From NCBI GenBank assembly GCA_024224155.1, contig JAAENP010000129.1, forward strand, positions 1 to 35,610: DNA of 35,610 bases. The letters run 5' to 3'. A model generated the notes under the pieces. That model saw only the letters and a program-made list of their open reading frames with translations, was not told where the DNA came from and made no database searches. Shown here piece by piece: positions 23,819 to 34,550 of this stretch (its first letter is position 1; the number at the start of each line of letters is the position of its first letter). Origin of the DNA: a bacterium. GTDB lineage: Bacteria > Acidobacteriota > Thermoanaerobaculia > Multivoradales > JAHEKO01. The translations under genes were made by a program, and so were the position numbers.

Positions 23819-26755
23819 TCAGGACACCACGCTCGGCCTGAGCTCGACCTCGACCTGTTGACTCGGGGCGGCCACGACGCTTCGCTCGCGCGGCTCACCG
23901 CCCGGTTTCCTGGCGATCATCACGAAGAACCCGCCTTCCTTCTGACCCGGCGAGACGATCTCGGTGAGCTGAGCCAGCAGGTGGTCGAGCGCTCCGCCGC
24001 GTGGTTGTGGCTCGAACAGACTCGCGCCCGCCAGGCCATCGTCGGTCGAGCGCATTGCCGGGAGGCCCCGGACGAACTCGAGGCCCGAACGGTCGAACCA
24101 GGCGAGTACCTCACCGAAGGTGTGCTTCGACTCGTGGGGGTGGCGGTACTGGTCGGCGAACCAGGCCCGGCGCTTGCCTTCGCTCAGACCGGCCTGGCGC
24201 AGGACCGGATCGATGGCGCGCAGCCGGCCCCCGGTTACCCGGAAGACCTGCCGGCGCAAGTCGGTCAGGAGCCGACCGTACCGGTTGTAGAGGCCGATGA
24301 TGATGTGTCCTCCGGGCCGAACCAGCTTTACCAGTTCTTCGAAGCCCCGCTGCGGTGCCGGAGTGTGATGCAGGACGCCGTTGCAGAGGACCATGTCGAA
24401 AGCCTCCGGCTCGAGCGCCGGCCGGAAGAGGTTCATTTGCAGGAAACTGACCCTCTCCAGATCGTGCTCGCGACGGAAGGTCTCGCCCAGCCGAAGCGAG
24501 TTCATGCAGATGTCGGTGGCCAGCACCTGGCGACAGCCGATGCCGAGGAAATTGGACATCTGACCGGTGCCGCAGCCGACCTCGAGTACCGTGCTGTTGT
24601 AGGGGATCGACTCGTCGAGCCGCCGGGCGTAGCCGCTGCGCCGTGATTTCTCGATCAGCGAGCGCACCGAGTCGTGGTCGTCGTAGTTGGGAAACGGTGT
24701 TTCTTCGTAGAACGACTTGACGATCTCGGTGGTCTCGTTCACCCGGCTGTCGTCTTCGGGCCAGAAGAGCTGGGGAATGCCGTCGGTAACCGGAAACGCC
24801 TGGCCACACTCGGCGCACGAGAGCTCGTGGCCGCGATCCGCGAGCGGGGCTCGGCAGCACGGGCTGCGGAGCGCCGAGCTGGACGCCGCCGGATCGAGCC
24901 GGGCCGCCGCAGAGCGCACCACCGCCGGTTGCAGGCTCTTCTGAAGAACGAACCTGCCCAGGCAGAGCACGTCGATGTCCGAGGACATGAAAGTGCGGTA
25001 GGCGTCACCCGGTGAGCAGACAATGGGATCCCACCCCAGGTTGAAGCTGGTATTGACCATTACCGGGCAACCCGTTTGACGCTGAAACGTCTCCATCAGG
25101 GTGCGCAGGAGCCCGTGCCGGAGAGGATCGACCGTTTGCACGCGGGCCGAGTAGTCGACGTGGGTGACCGATGGGATCTGCGAGCGCTTCTGCAGCAACT
25201 TCTCGAGGCCCTGGGCATTCTGGAGCTCGGGAGGGATCGGCAGCCTTCTCGACTCGTCGACCGGCGCGACGAGCAACATGTAGGGGCTCTCGTGGCCGAC
25301 CTTCATTTCGAAGAACTCGTGGGCGTGCTCGGCGAGCACGACGGGCGCGAACGGTCGGAAGCCCTCGCGAAACTTCACCTTCTGGTTGATCAACGACTGC
25401 ATTCGCGGATCGCGCGCGTCGCCCAAGATACTCCGCGATCCGAGGGCTCTGGGACCGAACTCCATGCGTCCTTGAAACCAGCTCACTATCTGGCCCTCGG
25501 CTATCGCGGCGGCAACGTGCTCACACAGCGCCTTGTCATCCGCGAAGTGCTGCCAGTCGGCATCGACCGTGGCGAGGAACGACTCGACCTCCGAGTCGTC
25601 GAACTCGACTCCGAGAAGCGAGCCCTTCTGCCCGTCGGTTGGCTGGGGCCGGCGCGGCTTGTCGAGCAACTGGTGCCAGATGAACTGGGCCACGCCGAGG
25701 GCGCCCCCGGCGTCCCCCGCGGCCGGTTGGATCCAGATGTTCTCGAAGGGCCCCTCGCGCAGGATGCGGCCGTTGCCGACACAGTTGAGCGCGACACCGC
25801 CCGCCAGGCAGAGGTTCTTCATCCCGGTCGTGCGCTGCAGGTGGCCGGCGCACCGCAACATGACTTCCTCGGTTACCTTTTGGATCGAGGCGGCAAGGTT
25901 GACGTACAGGCCCTCGGTAGACGCCTCGGGCCGGCGCGGTGGAGCGCCGAACAGCCTGTGGAACTTCTCCGAGGTCATGGTGAGACCCTGGCAGTAGTTG
26001 AAGTAGGACATGTCGAGCCGAAACGACCCGTCCTCCTTCAGGTCGATCAGTCTGTCGAGGATCAGGTCCCGGTAGGTCGGCCGCCCGTACGGCGCCAGTC
26101 CCATCAGCTTGTACTCACCGTTATTGACGGCGAATCCGCAGTAGTAGGTGAAGGCGGAATAGAGCAGGCCGAGCGAGTGCGGGAAATGCATCTCTTGGGC
26201 CAGCTCGATGCGGTTGTCGCGCCCGACCCCGCAGCTGGCGGTGGCCCATTCCCCCACGCCGTCGAGGGTCAAGATCGCGGCCTCCTCGAACGGCGAGGGG
26301 AAGAAGGCACTGGCCGCGTGTGACTCATGGTGCTCGGTGAAGACGAACCGGCTCTCGTACGCTCCCTTGAGGGCTGCTCGCATCTCGCGCGGCAGATGGA
26401 GCTTGCGCTTGAGCCAGACCGGCATCGCCCGCAGAAAGGACGGGAATCCCGCCGGCGCGTAGGCGAAATAGGTCTCGAGCAGGCGCTCGAACTTCAGCGC
26501 CGGCTTGTCATAGAAGCCCACGTAGTCGAGTTGCTCGGGGCCGACGCCGGCCTCCTCGAGGCAGTAGTCGATCGCCCGGACGGGGAAGCGCTCGTCGTGC
26601 TTCTTGCGACTGAAGCGCTCCTCCTGGGCCGCAGCGACGATCTCGCCGTCCACCAACAGCGCAGCGGCGGAATCATGGTAGAAGGCTGAGATCCCGAGGA
26701 TCGCGGTCGAGTCTCTACCGGGCGTGACCAAAGTGGCTTTACTCTCGTTGTGCAC
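23819..26755 (-). CDS. Carbamoyltransferase fused to zinc ribbon and SAM-methyltransferase
   Basis: 978 aa, far longer than the usual 560-620 aa. Residues 18-610 are a NodU/TobZ/SxtI-type carbamoyltransferase: GISAFYHDSAAALL, EHHESHAASAFF (histidines 142, 143 and 146 in the metal site), GEYKLMGLAPYG, LAGGVALNCVGNGRI and the C-terminal domain with GRMEFGPRALGSRSIL. Residues 630-665 are a Trm112-like ribbon (C633, C634, C647, C650, then FPVTDGIPQLF). Residues 675-930 are a class I methyltransferase with the SAM loop VLEVGCGTGQMS (723-734), D748 (ATDICMNS) and VLCNGVLHHTPAPQRGF. It should carbamoylate a hydroxyl from carbamoyl phosphate and ATP and perhaps methylate the same molecule; the substrate is unknown. 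The start GTG 26755 is the first in frame; later starts near residue 17 are possible. Confidence 0.92.
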   Translation of the reverse strand: MHNESKATLVTPGRDSTAILGISAFYHDSAAALLVDGEIVAAAQEERFSRKKHDERFPVRAIDYCLEEAGVGPEQLDYVGFYDKPALKFERLLETYFAYAPAGFPSFLRAMPVWLKRKLHLPREMRAALKGAYESRFVFTEHHESHAASAFFPSPFEEAAILTLDGVGEWATASCGVGRDNRIELAQEMHFPHSLGLLYSAFTYYCGFAVNNGEYKLMGLAPYGRPTYRDLILDRLIDLKEDGSFRLDMSYFNYCQGLTMTSEKFHRLFGAPPRRPEASTEGLYVNLAASIQKVTEEVMLRCAGHLQRTTGMKNLCLAGGVALNCVGNGRILREGPFENIWIQPAAGDAGGALGVAQFIWHQLLDKPRRPQPTDGQKGSLLGVEFDDSEVESFLATVDADWQHFADDKALCEHVAAAIAEGQIVSWFQGRMEFGPRALGSRSILGDARDPRMQSLINQKVKFREGFRPFAPVVLAEHAHEFFEMKVGHESPYMLLVAPVDESRRLPIPPELQNAQGLEKLLQKRSQIPSVTHVDYSARVQTVDPLRHGLLRTLMETFQRQTGCPVMVNTSFNLGWDPIVCSPGDAYRTFMSSDIDVLCLGRFVLQKSLQPAVVRSAAARLDPAASSSALRSPCCRAPLADRGHELSCAECGQAFPVTDGIPQLFWPEDDSRVNETTEIVKSFYEETPFPNYDDHDSVRSLIEKSRRSGYARRLDESIPYNSTVLEVGCGTGQMSNFLGIGCRQVLATDICMNSLRLGETFRREHDLERVSFLQMNLFRPALEPEAFDMVLCNGVLHHTPAPQRGFEELVKLVRPGGHIIIGLYNRYGRLLTDLRRQVFRVTGGRLRAIDPVLRQAGLSEGKRRAWFADQYRHPHESKHTFGEVLAWFDRSGLEFVRGLPAMRSTDDGLAGASLFEPQPRGGALDHLLAQLTEIVSPGQKEGGFFVMIARKPGGEPRERSVVAAPSQQVEVELRPSVVS

Positions 26756-26842
26756 CGGCGCCCGGCGCGTACTCCAAGTGCGCCTAGTTTACCAGGACGG
26801 TCCAGGGCCCGAGACCGCCTTGATGAAGGATGCGAAGGAGTC

Positions 26843-26904
26843 GAGAGGGGACACCAAGGAATCGTGTCAAGAGTCGGGAGGGGACACGAAGGAATCGTGT
26901 CCCC
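26843..26904. repeat. Two copies of a palindromic GGGGACAC repeat
   Basis: Copy 2 is a perfect palindrome: GGGGACACG (26880-26888), loop AAGGAAT, CGTGTCCCC (26896-26904). Copy 1 (26847-26868) is a 33-base-shifted, slightly diverged version, GGGGACACC-AAGGAAT-CGTGTC, both preceded by GAGTCG(A/G)GAG-type sequence. They look like REP/MITE-type elements. The second ends seven bases before the -35 box of the nusB promoter. Confidence 0.75.
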
Positions 26905-26911
26905 GATTACG

Positions 26912-26940
26912 TTGACCGGCCTGGGGGGCACCTCTATACT
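26912..26940 (+). promoter_or_regulatory. Sigma-70 promoter for nusB-leuS-lptE
   Basis: TTGACC (26912-26917), a 17-base spacer and TATACT (26935-26940), close to the consensus. It is about 75 bases before the nusB ATG at 27016. It lies next to the palindromic repeat and is well placed to drive the downstream operon. Confidence 0.75.
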
Positions 26941-27015
26941 GCATTTCGAGCCGATCGGAAGAGGGGTACGCGCGATCTCCGGTGACTCGGAAGTTCCTTG
27001 AGAGAACGGATTGGG

Positions 27016-27504
27016 ATGAGTCCTAGACGCAAAGGGCGCGAGTTGGCGGCCCAGGCCCTTTACCAGTGCGATCTGGGCGCCTCGGAGGCCGAGGAAGCTC
27101 TGAGCCTCTTCCGGCCGGCGGAGTACGGCACCGACGACGGCGAAGTGAATGCCCGGCAGGGCCCCCCGACCCCCCAGGCGCCCGAGACGGCGGCTTCCAA
27201 GAAGTCCTTCACCTACGCGCAAGCGTTGGTTCGCGGCACTCTCGACAATCTGCAGGAGATCGACGACCTGATCCGCGGCCAGGCCGAGCACTGGCGGCTC
27301 GAGCGCATGCCCGCCGTCGATCGCAATATTCTGCGGCTCGCGGTTTACGAGTTCCTCTACGAGCCGGACGTGCCCAAGCTCGTTATCGTGGACGAGGCGA
27401 TCGAGCTGGCCAAGAAGTTCGGATCCAAGGACTCGGGGCGATTCGTCAACGGGCTGCTCGACGGCCTGCTCAAGAAGCGCCAGTTCCCGGGCGTGATGAG
27501 TTAA
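27016..27504 (+). CDS. nusB: Transcription antitermination factor NusB
   Basis: All-helical RNA-binding protein of the rRNA antitermination complex, 162 aa. Seen: RRKGRELAAQALYQCDLG at the start, ERMPAVDRNILRLAVYEFLY, VIVDEAIELAKKFG and DSGRFVNGLLDGLL, all standard NusB motifs. Residues about 35-65 hold a low-complexity insertion (RQGPPTPQAPETAASKK) longer than usual. ATG 27016 matches the family start; a TTG at 26998 in the same frame would add six residues. leuS follows after 12 bases. Confidence 0.94.
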   Translation: MSPRRKGRELAAQALYQCDLGASEAEEALSLFRPAEYGTDDGEVNARQGPPTPQAPETAASKKSFTYAQALVRGTLDNLQEIDDLIRGQAEHWRLERMPAVDRNILRLAVYEFLYEPDVPKLVIVDEAIELAKKFGSKDSGRFVNGLLDGLLKKRQFPGVMS

Positions 27505-27516
27505 GAGGCGGTATCC

Positions 27517-29987
<2,471 letters not shown>

Positions 29988-29991
<4 letters not shown>

Positions 29992-30536
29992 CACTGCTCA
30001 AGAGGATCTCGACGGCATCGCGGACCCGGGCGTTGACGGCCCTCGCCCTGGTTCCGCTCTTTCTGATCGGATGCGGATATGCGCTCGTGGGCCGCACCAG
30101 CACCCTCCCGGAAGACGTCCGCAACATCTATGTCGAGGCGCTCAAGAACACGACGCGGCGATCACAGCTCGAGCAGGTTCTGGCGCGGGCGATCGCGGAC
30201 GAGTTCGTGACCCGGCGTCGTTTCGAGGTCGTGCGCAACCGCAGCGAAGCCGACGGCATTTTGAGCGGCACGGTGAACTCCTACTACGTGCGACCGGTCA
30301 CATTCGCCAGCGGAGGCCGGGCCACGGAGTACGAGATCGTGATCGGGGCCCAGATGCTTTTCACGCGCGCCAACGGTGACGAGGTGCTCTGGCAGCAGGA
30401 CCGCTACACGTTTCGCGAGCTCTACGAGGCCAATGTCTCGGAAGCCGACTTCTTCAGCCGCCAGGACGAGGCCATCGAAGAGGTCGCGGTCAAGTTCGCG
30501 CAGACTCTGGTGATCGACCTGCTCGAAGGGTTCTGA
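29988..30536 (+). CDS. lptE: LPS-assembly lipoprotein LptE
   Basis: 182 aa. A lipoprotein signal ends in PLFLIGC (cysteine about 29), then [20 protein letters not shown]. The central beta-alpha sandwich ([32 protein letters not shown]) is typical of LptE, which plugs the LptD pore in the outer membrane. A leuS-lptE order is the common arrangement. The ATG overlaps the leuS stop (ATGA). It confirms an LPS-bearing or at least diderm cell; the sequence is divergent from E. coli LptE. Confidence 0.85.
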
Positions 30537-30541
30537 TCCAA

Positions 30542-30567
30542 GACGGTCGAGCTCCGTCTCGACCGTC
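30542..30567. terminator. Bidirectional terminator-like hairpin between lptE and rpsT
   Basis: GACGGTCGAG (30542-30551) pairs exactly with CTCGACCGTC (30558-30567) around a six-base loop. It fills the gap between two convergent genes. No T-run follows on either strand, so strength is uncertain. Confidence 0.6.
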
Positions 30568-30575
30568 CGGCCGAG

Positions 30576-30842
30576 CTATGAATCGATCGCCGCGACCGCC
30601 TTTTGCAGGCGGGACTTGGTGCGCGCGGCGGCGTTTCTGTGGATGCCGCCCTTCTGAGCGGTACCGTCCACCAGGCGGAGGGTCTGCGGCAAGAGGTTCT
30701 TGGCCTTGTCGGCGTCTCCCTCGGCAACGGCGCTGCGAAGGTCTTTGACCGCGGATCTCATGCGGCTCTTCGTGCCCTTGTTTCTCTGGCGGGAGCGCTC
30801 GGCTTGCAGAATGCGCTTTTCGGTGGACTTGTTGTTTGCCAT
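30576..30842 (-). CDS. rpsT: 30S ribosomal protein bS20
   Basis: 88 aa, normal length. Starts ANNKSTEKRILQAERSRQRN and has KSRMRSAVKDLRSAV, then GGIHRNAAARTKSRLQKAV, the conserved C-terminal helix. A basic, helical protein of the small ribosomal subunit body. Downstream of cpoB on the same strand but with its own promoter (30894-30922). Confidence 0.97.
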   Translation of the reverse strand: MANNKSTEKRILQAERSRQRNKGTKSRMRSAVKDLRSAVAEGDADKAKNLLPQTLRLVDGTAQKGGIHRNAAARTKSRLQKAVAAIDS

Positions 30843-30893
30843 GGTGGGTCTCTCTCGAGGTTTCGCGCCGGGCCCTACCCGGAGCGCTGGCGG

Positions 30894-30922
30894 AGTGTAG
30901 CGGTCGGGCTAGCCGGGGTCAA
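30894..30922 (-). promoter_or_regulatory. Sigma-70 promoter for rpsT
   Basis: On the minus strand TTGACC (30917-30922), a 17-base spacer and TACACT (30894-30899). The -35 box lies inside the last codons of cpoB. The -10 is about 52 bases upstream of the rpsT ATG. This fits separate expression of a ribosomal protein from the Tol-Pal operon. Confidence 0.7.
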
Positions 30923-31703
30923 CACCCAGAGAGCGCAGGCGCTGCCGGGCCAGGTTGGCCTCGTCGGACTGCGGGTACTGCCGGACCACGTTGCGGAGCT
31001 GGACCAGACCCTGTTCCCGCTGGCCGACCTCGAGATAGGCGTAACCCTTCTTGAGCAGCACGCTGGGGATCTTGTCGCTGCGGGGATAGCTCTTGAGAAT
31101 CTGGTCGAACTCGTTGACCGCCTGGGAGTACTTGCGCTGAGAAAAGAGCGACTCGGCGATCCAGTAGTTCGCGTTGTCGGCCAGGTCGGTCTCCGGGAAA
31201 GCATCCAAGTAGCGTCGGAAGCCGGAGATCGCGAGATCGTACTTGCCGCCCAGATAGTCGGAGTAGGAGGAGTCGTAGAGGTCACGTGGATTCTCGGGCG
31301 GCTCGATCGTGGGAGCGGCCGGCCGTCGGAGCGATCCGCCGAGAGCGCTCCGCACGGCCTGCAGTTCCTGATTGGTAGCGGTGATTTGCTGCGATAGTTG
31401 AGCGAGCCGGTAATTGCTGTCACCGAGGTTCGCCTGGAGCTGCTCGATCTGGGTCGAGAGCTGTTCCAGGCCGACCAGCATCTCGGCCTCGGACTTGAGC
31501 AAGGCCTCGGTCTGGGTTGCGACCTCACCGCGCAACGTGGCGACTTCTTCCTTGCTCGAGCTCTGCTGTTGCAGGACCAGGACCTGGCGCTGGATGTCGG
31601 AAAGCTGCGCCTGAATCGCTTCGATGTCGCTGGTCGAAACGCAACCACCTACTAGCGGTGTAAGAGCCAGAAGCGCTATCGCTGGGCGGCGGATGAGAGC
31701 CAT
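30909..31703 (-). CDS. cpoB: Tol-Pal accessory protein CpoB (YbgF)
   Basis: 264 aa. Lipoprotein-like signal ending in VGGC (about residue 22). An N-terminal coiled coil (about 25-120, many glutamines such as QAQLSDIQRQVLVLQQQ), then three TPR units at the C-terminus (DLYDSSYSDYLGGKYDLAIS, FSQRKYSQAVNEFDQIL, KKGYAYLEVGQREQG). This order is the YbgF/CpoB family. It coordinates peptidoglycan synthesis with Tol-driven outer membrane constriction in E. coli. The lipobox is a difference from E. coli CpoB, which is soluble. ATG 31703 chosen; TTG 31709 would add two residues. Confidence 0.9.
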   Translation of the reverse strand: MALIRRPAIALLALTPLVGGCVSTSDIEAIQAQLSDIQRQVLVLQQQSSSKEEVATLRGEVATQTEALLKSEAEMLVGLEQLSTQIEQLQANLGDSNYRLAQLSQQITATNQELQAVRSALGGSLRRPAAPTIEPPENPRDLYDSSYSDYLGGKYDLAISGFRRYLDAFPETDLADNANYWIAESLFSQRKYSQAVNEFDQILKSYPRSDKIPSVLLKKGYAYLEVGQREQGLVQLRNVVRQYPQSDEANLARQRLRSLGVDPG

Positions 31704-31721
31704 CGGCAACTACGAGGTCTA

Positions 31722-32303
31722 TCAGCTATCGGTGCGACCGGTGAGGACGAAGTGGCCGCGTCGATTCTTCTGCCAGCAATCCTCGTTGTGTCCCATGCAG
31801 AAGGGCTTTTCTTCGCCGTAGCTGATGGTGCGAACACGACTGGCGCTGACGCCGAGCGAGATTAGATAGTCCTTGGCCGCGTTGGCGCGGCGCTCACCGA
31901 GCGCGAGGTTGTACTCGTTGGTACCGCGCTCATCGCAGTGACCCTCGAGGCCGAACTCCAGCATCGAGTACTCCCTCATGAACTGGGCGTTCTTCTGCAG
32001 GCGCTCGCGAGCATCGGGTCTCAGGTCGAACTTGTCGAAGTCGAAGAAAACGTCACCGAGCAGGCCCTGAGCGATGGCTCTTTCCTGGATCTCGATGAGC
32101 TCGCCTTCGAGAAGCGGTGGGATTTCGTCCATGGTCGTGTCGGGAGCAGGCGTTGGCGCGACCACTTCGGCGGGTGCGGGCTCTTCTTCCACTTCCATCA
32201 CCGGGGCCGATTCCGGCACGTCCTTGGGTCCACAGGCCACGAGGCCGGCCACCAAAACCAACGCCAAGGCCCAGGCCACGGCTGTCGATGTCCGTCGGTA
32301 CAT
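31722..32303 (-). CDS. pal: Peptidoglycan-associated lipoprotein Pal
   Basis: 193 aa. Lipobox VAGLVAC, then a proline/glutamate-rich linker (about 27-70) and an OmpA-like domain with VFFDFDKFDLRPDARERL, LEGHCDERGTNEYNLALGERRA and the DY/R residues that bind diaminopimelate. The AAGGAG ribosome site abuts ATG 32309, so the real start is ATG 32303, six bases further on. The frame is open to 32351, but the longer starts have no ribosome site. Tethers the outer membrane to peptidoglycan with TolB and TolA. Confidence 0.95.
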   Translation of the reverse strand: MYRRTSTAVAWALALVLVAGLVACGPKDVPESAPVMEVEEEPAPAEVVAPTPAPDTTMDEIPPLLEGELIEIQERAIAQGLLGDVFFDFDKFDLRPDARERLQKNAQFMREYSMLEFGLEGHCDERGTNEYNLALGERRANAAKDYLISLGVSASRVRTISYGEEKPFCMGHNEDCWQKNRRGHFVLTGRTDS

Positions 32304-32319
32304 CACCATCTCCTTTTCT

Positions 32320-32384
32320 GATCGAGCTTTAGTCAGATTCTTACGGGTCAAGATGCAAAAGTTCCATTAGCGATCGAACTTTAG
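32320..32384. repeat. Direct repeat upstream of pal
   Basis: GATCGAGCTTTAG (32320-32332) and GATCGAACTTTAG (32372-32384), 12 of 13 bases the same, 52 bases apart, in the AT-rich gap between tolB and pal. A promoter-like pair (TTGAAA, 17 bases, GACAAT on the minus strand) lies just upstream. Possibly binding sites for a regulator of pal. Confidence 0.35.
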
Positions 32385-32427
32385 CAAATATTGTCAGCGA
32401 TCAGCAACAGGTTTTCAACGAGTTTCA

Positions 32428-33783
32428 CTATTTTGGATGGCCGGACCACGAGGGCGCAAAATTGTTGCCGGAGCGTGTCAGCTGCCGTCTCCCGCCGCCG
32501 TCCAGGTCCATGGTGAAGATCTGCGTGCTGGAACCGCCGCGAGATGTCAGGTTGGCGGCATACGCCAGCTTCTTGCCATCCGGCGAGTAGCTCGGGGACT
32601 CGTGGCTGCCCGGGGCGTCCTCGGTCAAGTACCGGGTCTCCTGGGTCACGATGTCGGTAATCGCGATATCGAACGAGTTGTCGGGGCGTCGCGCCGAGTG
32701 AGCCAGCTTGGTGCCGTCAGGGCTCCACGCGGCGCCGTCGTTGTAGCGGCCGAGAAAGGTAATGCGACGCAGGTTCGCTCCCTCGGCGCTCATGATGTAG
32801 ATCTGAGGCGTTCCGGAGCGACTCGAGGTGAAAGCGATCTCGCGCCCCGTCGGACTCCAGGCCGGGTTGGTGTCGATGCCGCGGGCGGTGGTCAAGCGCC
32901 GCAGGTTCGAGCCGTCGCGATTGCACAGGAAGACCTCGGTGTTGCCGTTGCCTACCGAGCGCGAGAATGCGATCGTCTTGCCGTCGGGCGAAAACGAAGG
33001 TGAGACGTTGAAGTCGCCGTCGGTAACGATCGGTGACTTGCGCCCGGTTCGTAGCTCGACCAGGTGCAGCGCCGGTCCGCCGCTGAGGTAGGAGACATAG
33101 GAGATGAGATCCGCCTCCGGGCTCCAGTCTGGCGACATCGACAGGGTCTCGTGAGCGGTGATCGCGCGCTGATTGAAGCCGTCGTAGTCCATCAGGTAGA
33201 TCTCGCGCCCGCTGCTCTTGGCGCGATCGGAGTGAAAGGCGATCGAAGTCAGGGCCACGCCGCGCCGGCCGGTGAAATAGAAGACGATCTCGTCGGCGAA
33301 GGTGTGGGCGATGCGGCGGGCCAGCTCGAACCCGCCCCGGTATCTTTTTCCCACTACCGAGTTGGCGCTGGCGAGATTGAAGACCCGGCCCTCGAGCACG
33401 AGCCGGCCAGGCTCTTCGGTGAGGTCGGCTTCGAGCAGCAGCTCGTTGCCAATCGACTCGTAGAGCACGTAGTCGGTCAGTGGATCACCGGTGAGCTCGA
33501 GCACCGAGAGCTCGAGCGGACCCTGAACAATGAAAGCGCCGCTGGCTTCAAGGTCCTCGCGCAGGACCGCGATCATCTCCGTCGCCGCTTTGCGCCCGAC
33601 AGGGGAGAGGTTCTCGACTCCGTCGGGATCGGGCACGGCCAGGCGGAGGCGAGAGCGAGCCGAGCCTTCCAAAATGACCGTGATGTCTTGTTGCTCGTCC
33701 GGAAGACCGGACTGAGCCCAGAGCGCGAACGGTGCCACGAAGGTCAGGACCAGAATCGCGGCGAGTAGAGAGCGTCGTTTCAT
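32428..33783 (-). CDS. tolB: Tol-Pal translocation protein TolB
   Basis: 451 aa, usual length 430-450. Signal peptide with cut near FALWAQS. N-terminal alpha/beta domain (about 25-160). A six-bladed beta-propeller follows with repeated NPAWSPTGREIAFTSSR, AAWSPDGTKLAHS and SPSYSPDGKKLAYAAN blocks. Periplasmic; it links Pal with TolA. 118 bases separate it from pal, in contrast to the tight spacing with tolA (8 bases). Confidence 0.97.
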   Translation of the reverse strand: MKRRSLLAAILVLTFVAPFALWAQSGLPDEQQDITVILEGSARSRLRLAVPDPDGVENLSPVGRKAATEMIAVLREDLEASGAFIVQGPLELSVLELTGDPLTDYVLYESIGNELLLEADLTEEPGRLVLEGRVFNLASANSVVGKRYRGGFELARRIAHTFADEIVFYFTGRRGVALTSIAFHSDRAKSSGREIYLMDYDGFNQRAITAHETLSMSPDWSPEADLISYVSYLSGGPALHLVELRTGRKSPIVTDGDFNVSPSFSPDGKTIAFSRSVGNGNTEVFLCNRDGSNLRRLTTARGIDTNPAWSPTGREIAFTSSRSGTPQIYIMSAEGANLRRITFLGRYNDGAAWSPDGTKLAHSARRPDNSFDIAITDIVTQETRYLTEDAPGSHESPSYSPDGKKLAYAANLTSRGGSSTQIFTMDLDGGGRRQLTRSGNNFAPSWSGHPK

Positions 33784-33791
33784 GCGTGTTC

Positions 33792-34538
33792 CTATCGAAT
33801 CACCAGATTCACGCCTAGCGAGTCCGAGCGGTAGCTCTGCGGCAGGGGCGGCAGCGGGGAAGCGAGGGTCACCGCGCGTAAGCCCGCCAGATCGAAAGCC
33901 CGATTGCCGGATTCCTTGACGATCTCGATTCCGGTCAGCTCACCCCGACGAGAGATGTTGTAGTGAATGATCATCTCGGTTCCCGGACTCGCCCGCGGTC
34001 GCGTCCAATGGCTGCCGATGAGCGCCAGCATCTGTTGTACGTAGTAGCCGTACATGAAGTTGGGGTCGTCGAAGCTGGCCTCGGAGCTTCCGAAGGGCGA
34101 GGTGCCGAAGGCGGTTCCGTCCGGGCCGCCCCGGCGCTGGCGGCTCTCCGGTGCCGCCTCCCCTGCGGCTGCGTCCGCGGCGGCTGGGCCGGAGGCCGGC
34201 CGCTGGACCTCGGGCTCGGCGTCGGCCTGCCTTACTGGGGTGGTCTTGGGTTTTTCTTTTGCGACCACCGGAGCGGCCTTGGGCTTGGACGGTCTGGGCT
34301 TTGGCGGCGACGGCTTCACCGGCGCGGCGGCGTCCCCCAGGGCCTTGGCCGGAACGATCATGACTCTCATGTAGTCGCGCACCTGGCTCTGCCGGCGCGC
34401 GGCGAAGGCGGGCGCGAGGGCGATCAACGCCGCCAGTAGCGAGTGTGCCGCAACCGCGGTCACGCCGGCAATGAGCTTCCGCCGACGGTTGTCGCGGGAG
34501 CGGCGCGTGGCGAGGACGTCATCGACGAGCTGTCTCAT
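33792..34538 (-). CDS. tolA: TolA/TonB-like energy-transducing protein
   Basis: 248 aa. One N-terminal transmembrane helix (about 24-45: IAGVTAVAAHSLLAALIALA), a proline/lysine/alanine linker (about 70-145: PVKPSPPKPRPSKPK) and a C-terminal TonB/TolA domain (160-248: YVQQMLALIGSHWTRPRA, IIHYNISRRGELTGIEIV). It transmits proton-motive force from TolQ-TolR to TolB/Pal. The tail is more TonB-like than E. coli TolA, as is common outside Proteobacteria; its place between tolR and tolB supports the name. Confidence 0.88.
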   Translation of the reverse strand: MRQLVDDVLATRRSRDNRRRKLIAGVTAVAAHSLLAALIALAPAFAARRQSQVRDYMRVMIVPAKALGDAAAPVKPSPPKPRPSKPKAAPVVAKEKPKTTPVRQADAEPEVQRPASGPAAADAAAGEAAPESRQRRGGPDGTAFGTSPFGSSEASFDDPNFMYGYYVQQMLALIGSHWTRPRASPGTEMIIHYNISRRGELTGIEIVKESGNRAFDLAGLRAVTLASPLPPLPQSYRSDSLGVNLVIR

Positions 34539-34550
34539 TCGAAGATGCCG

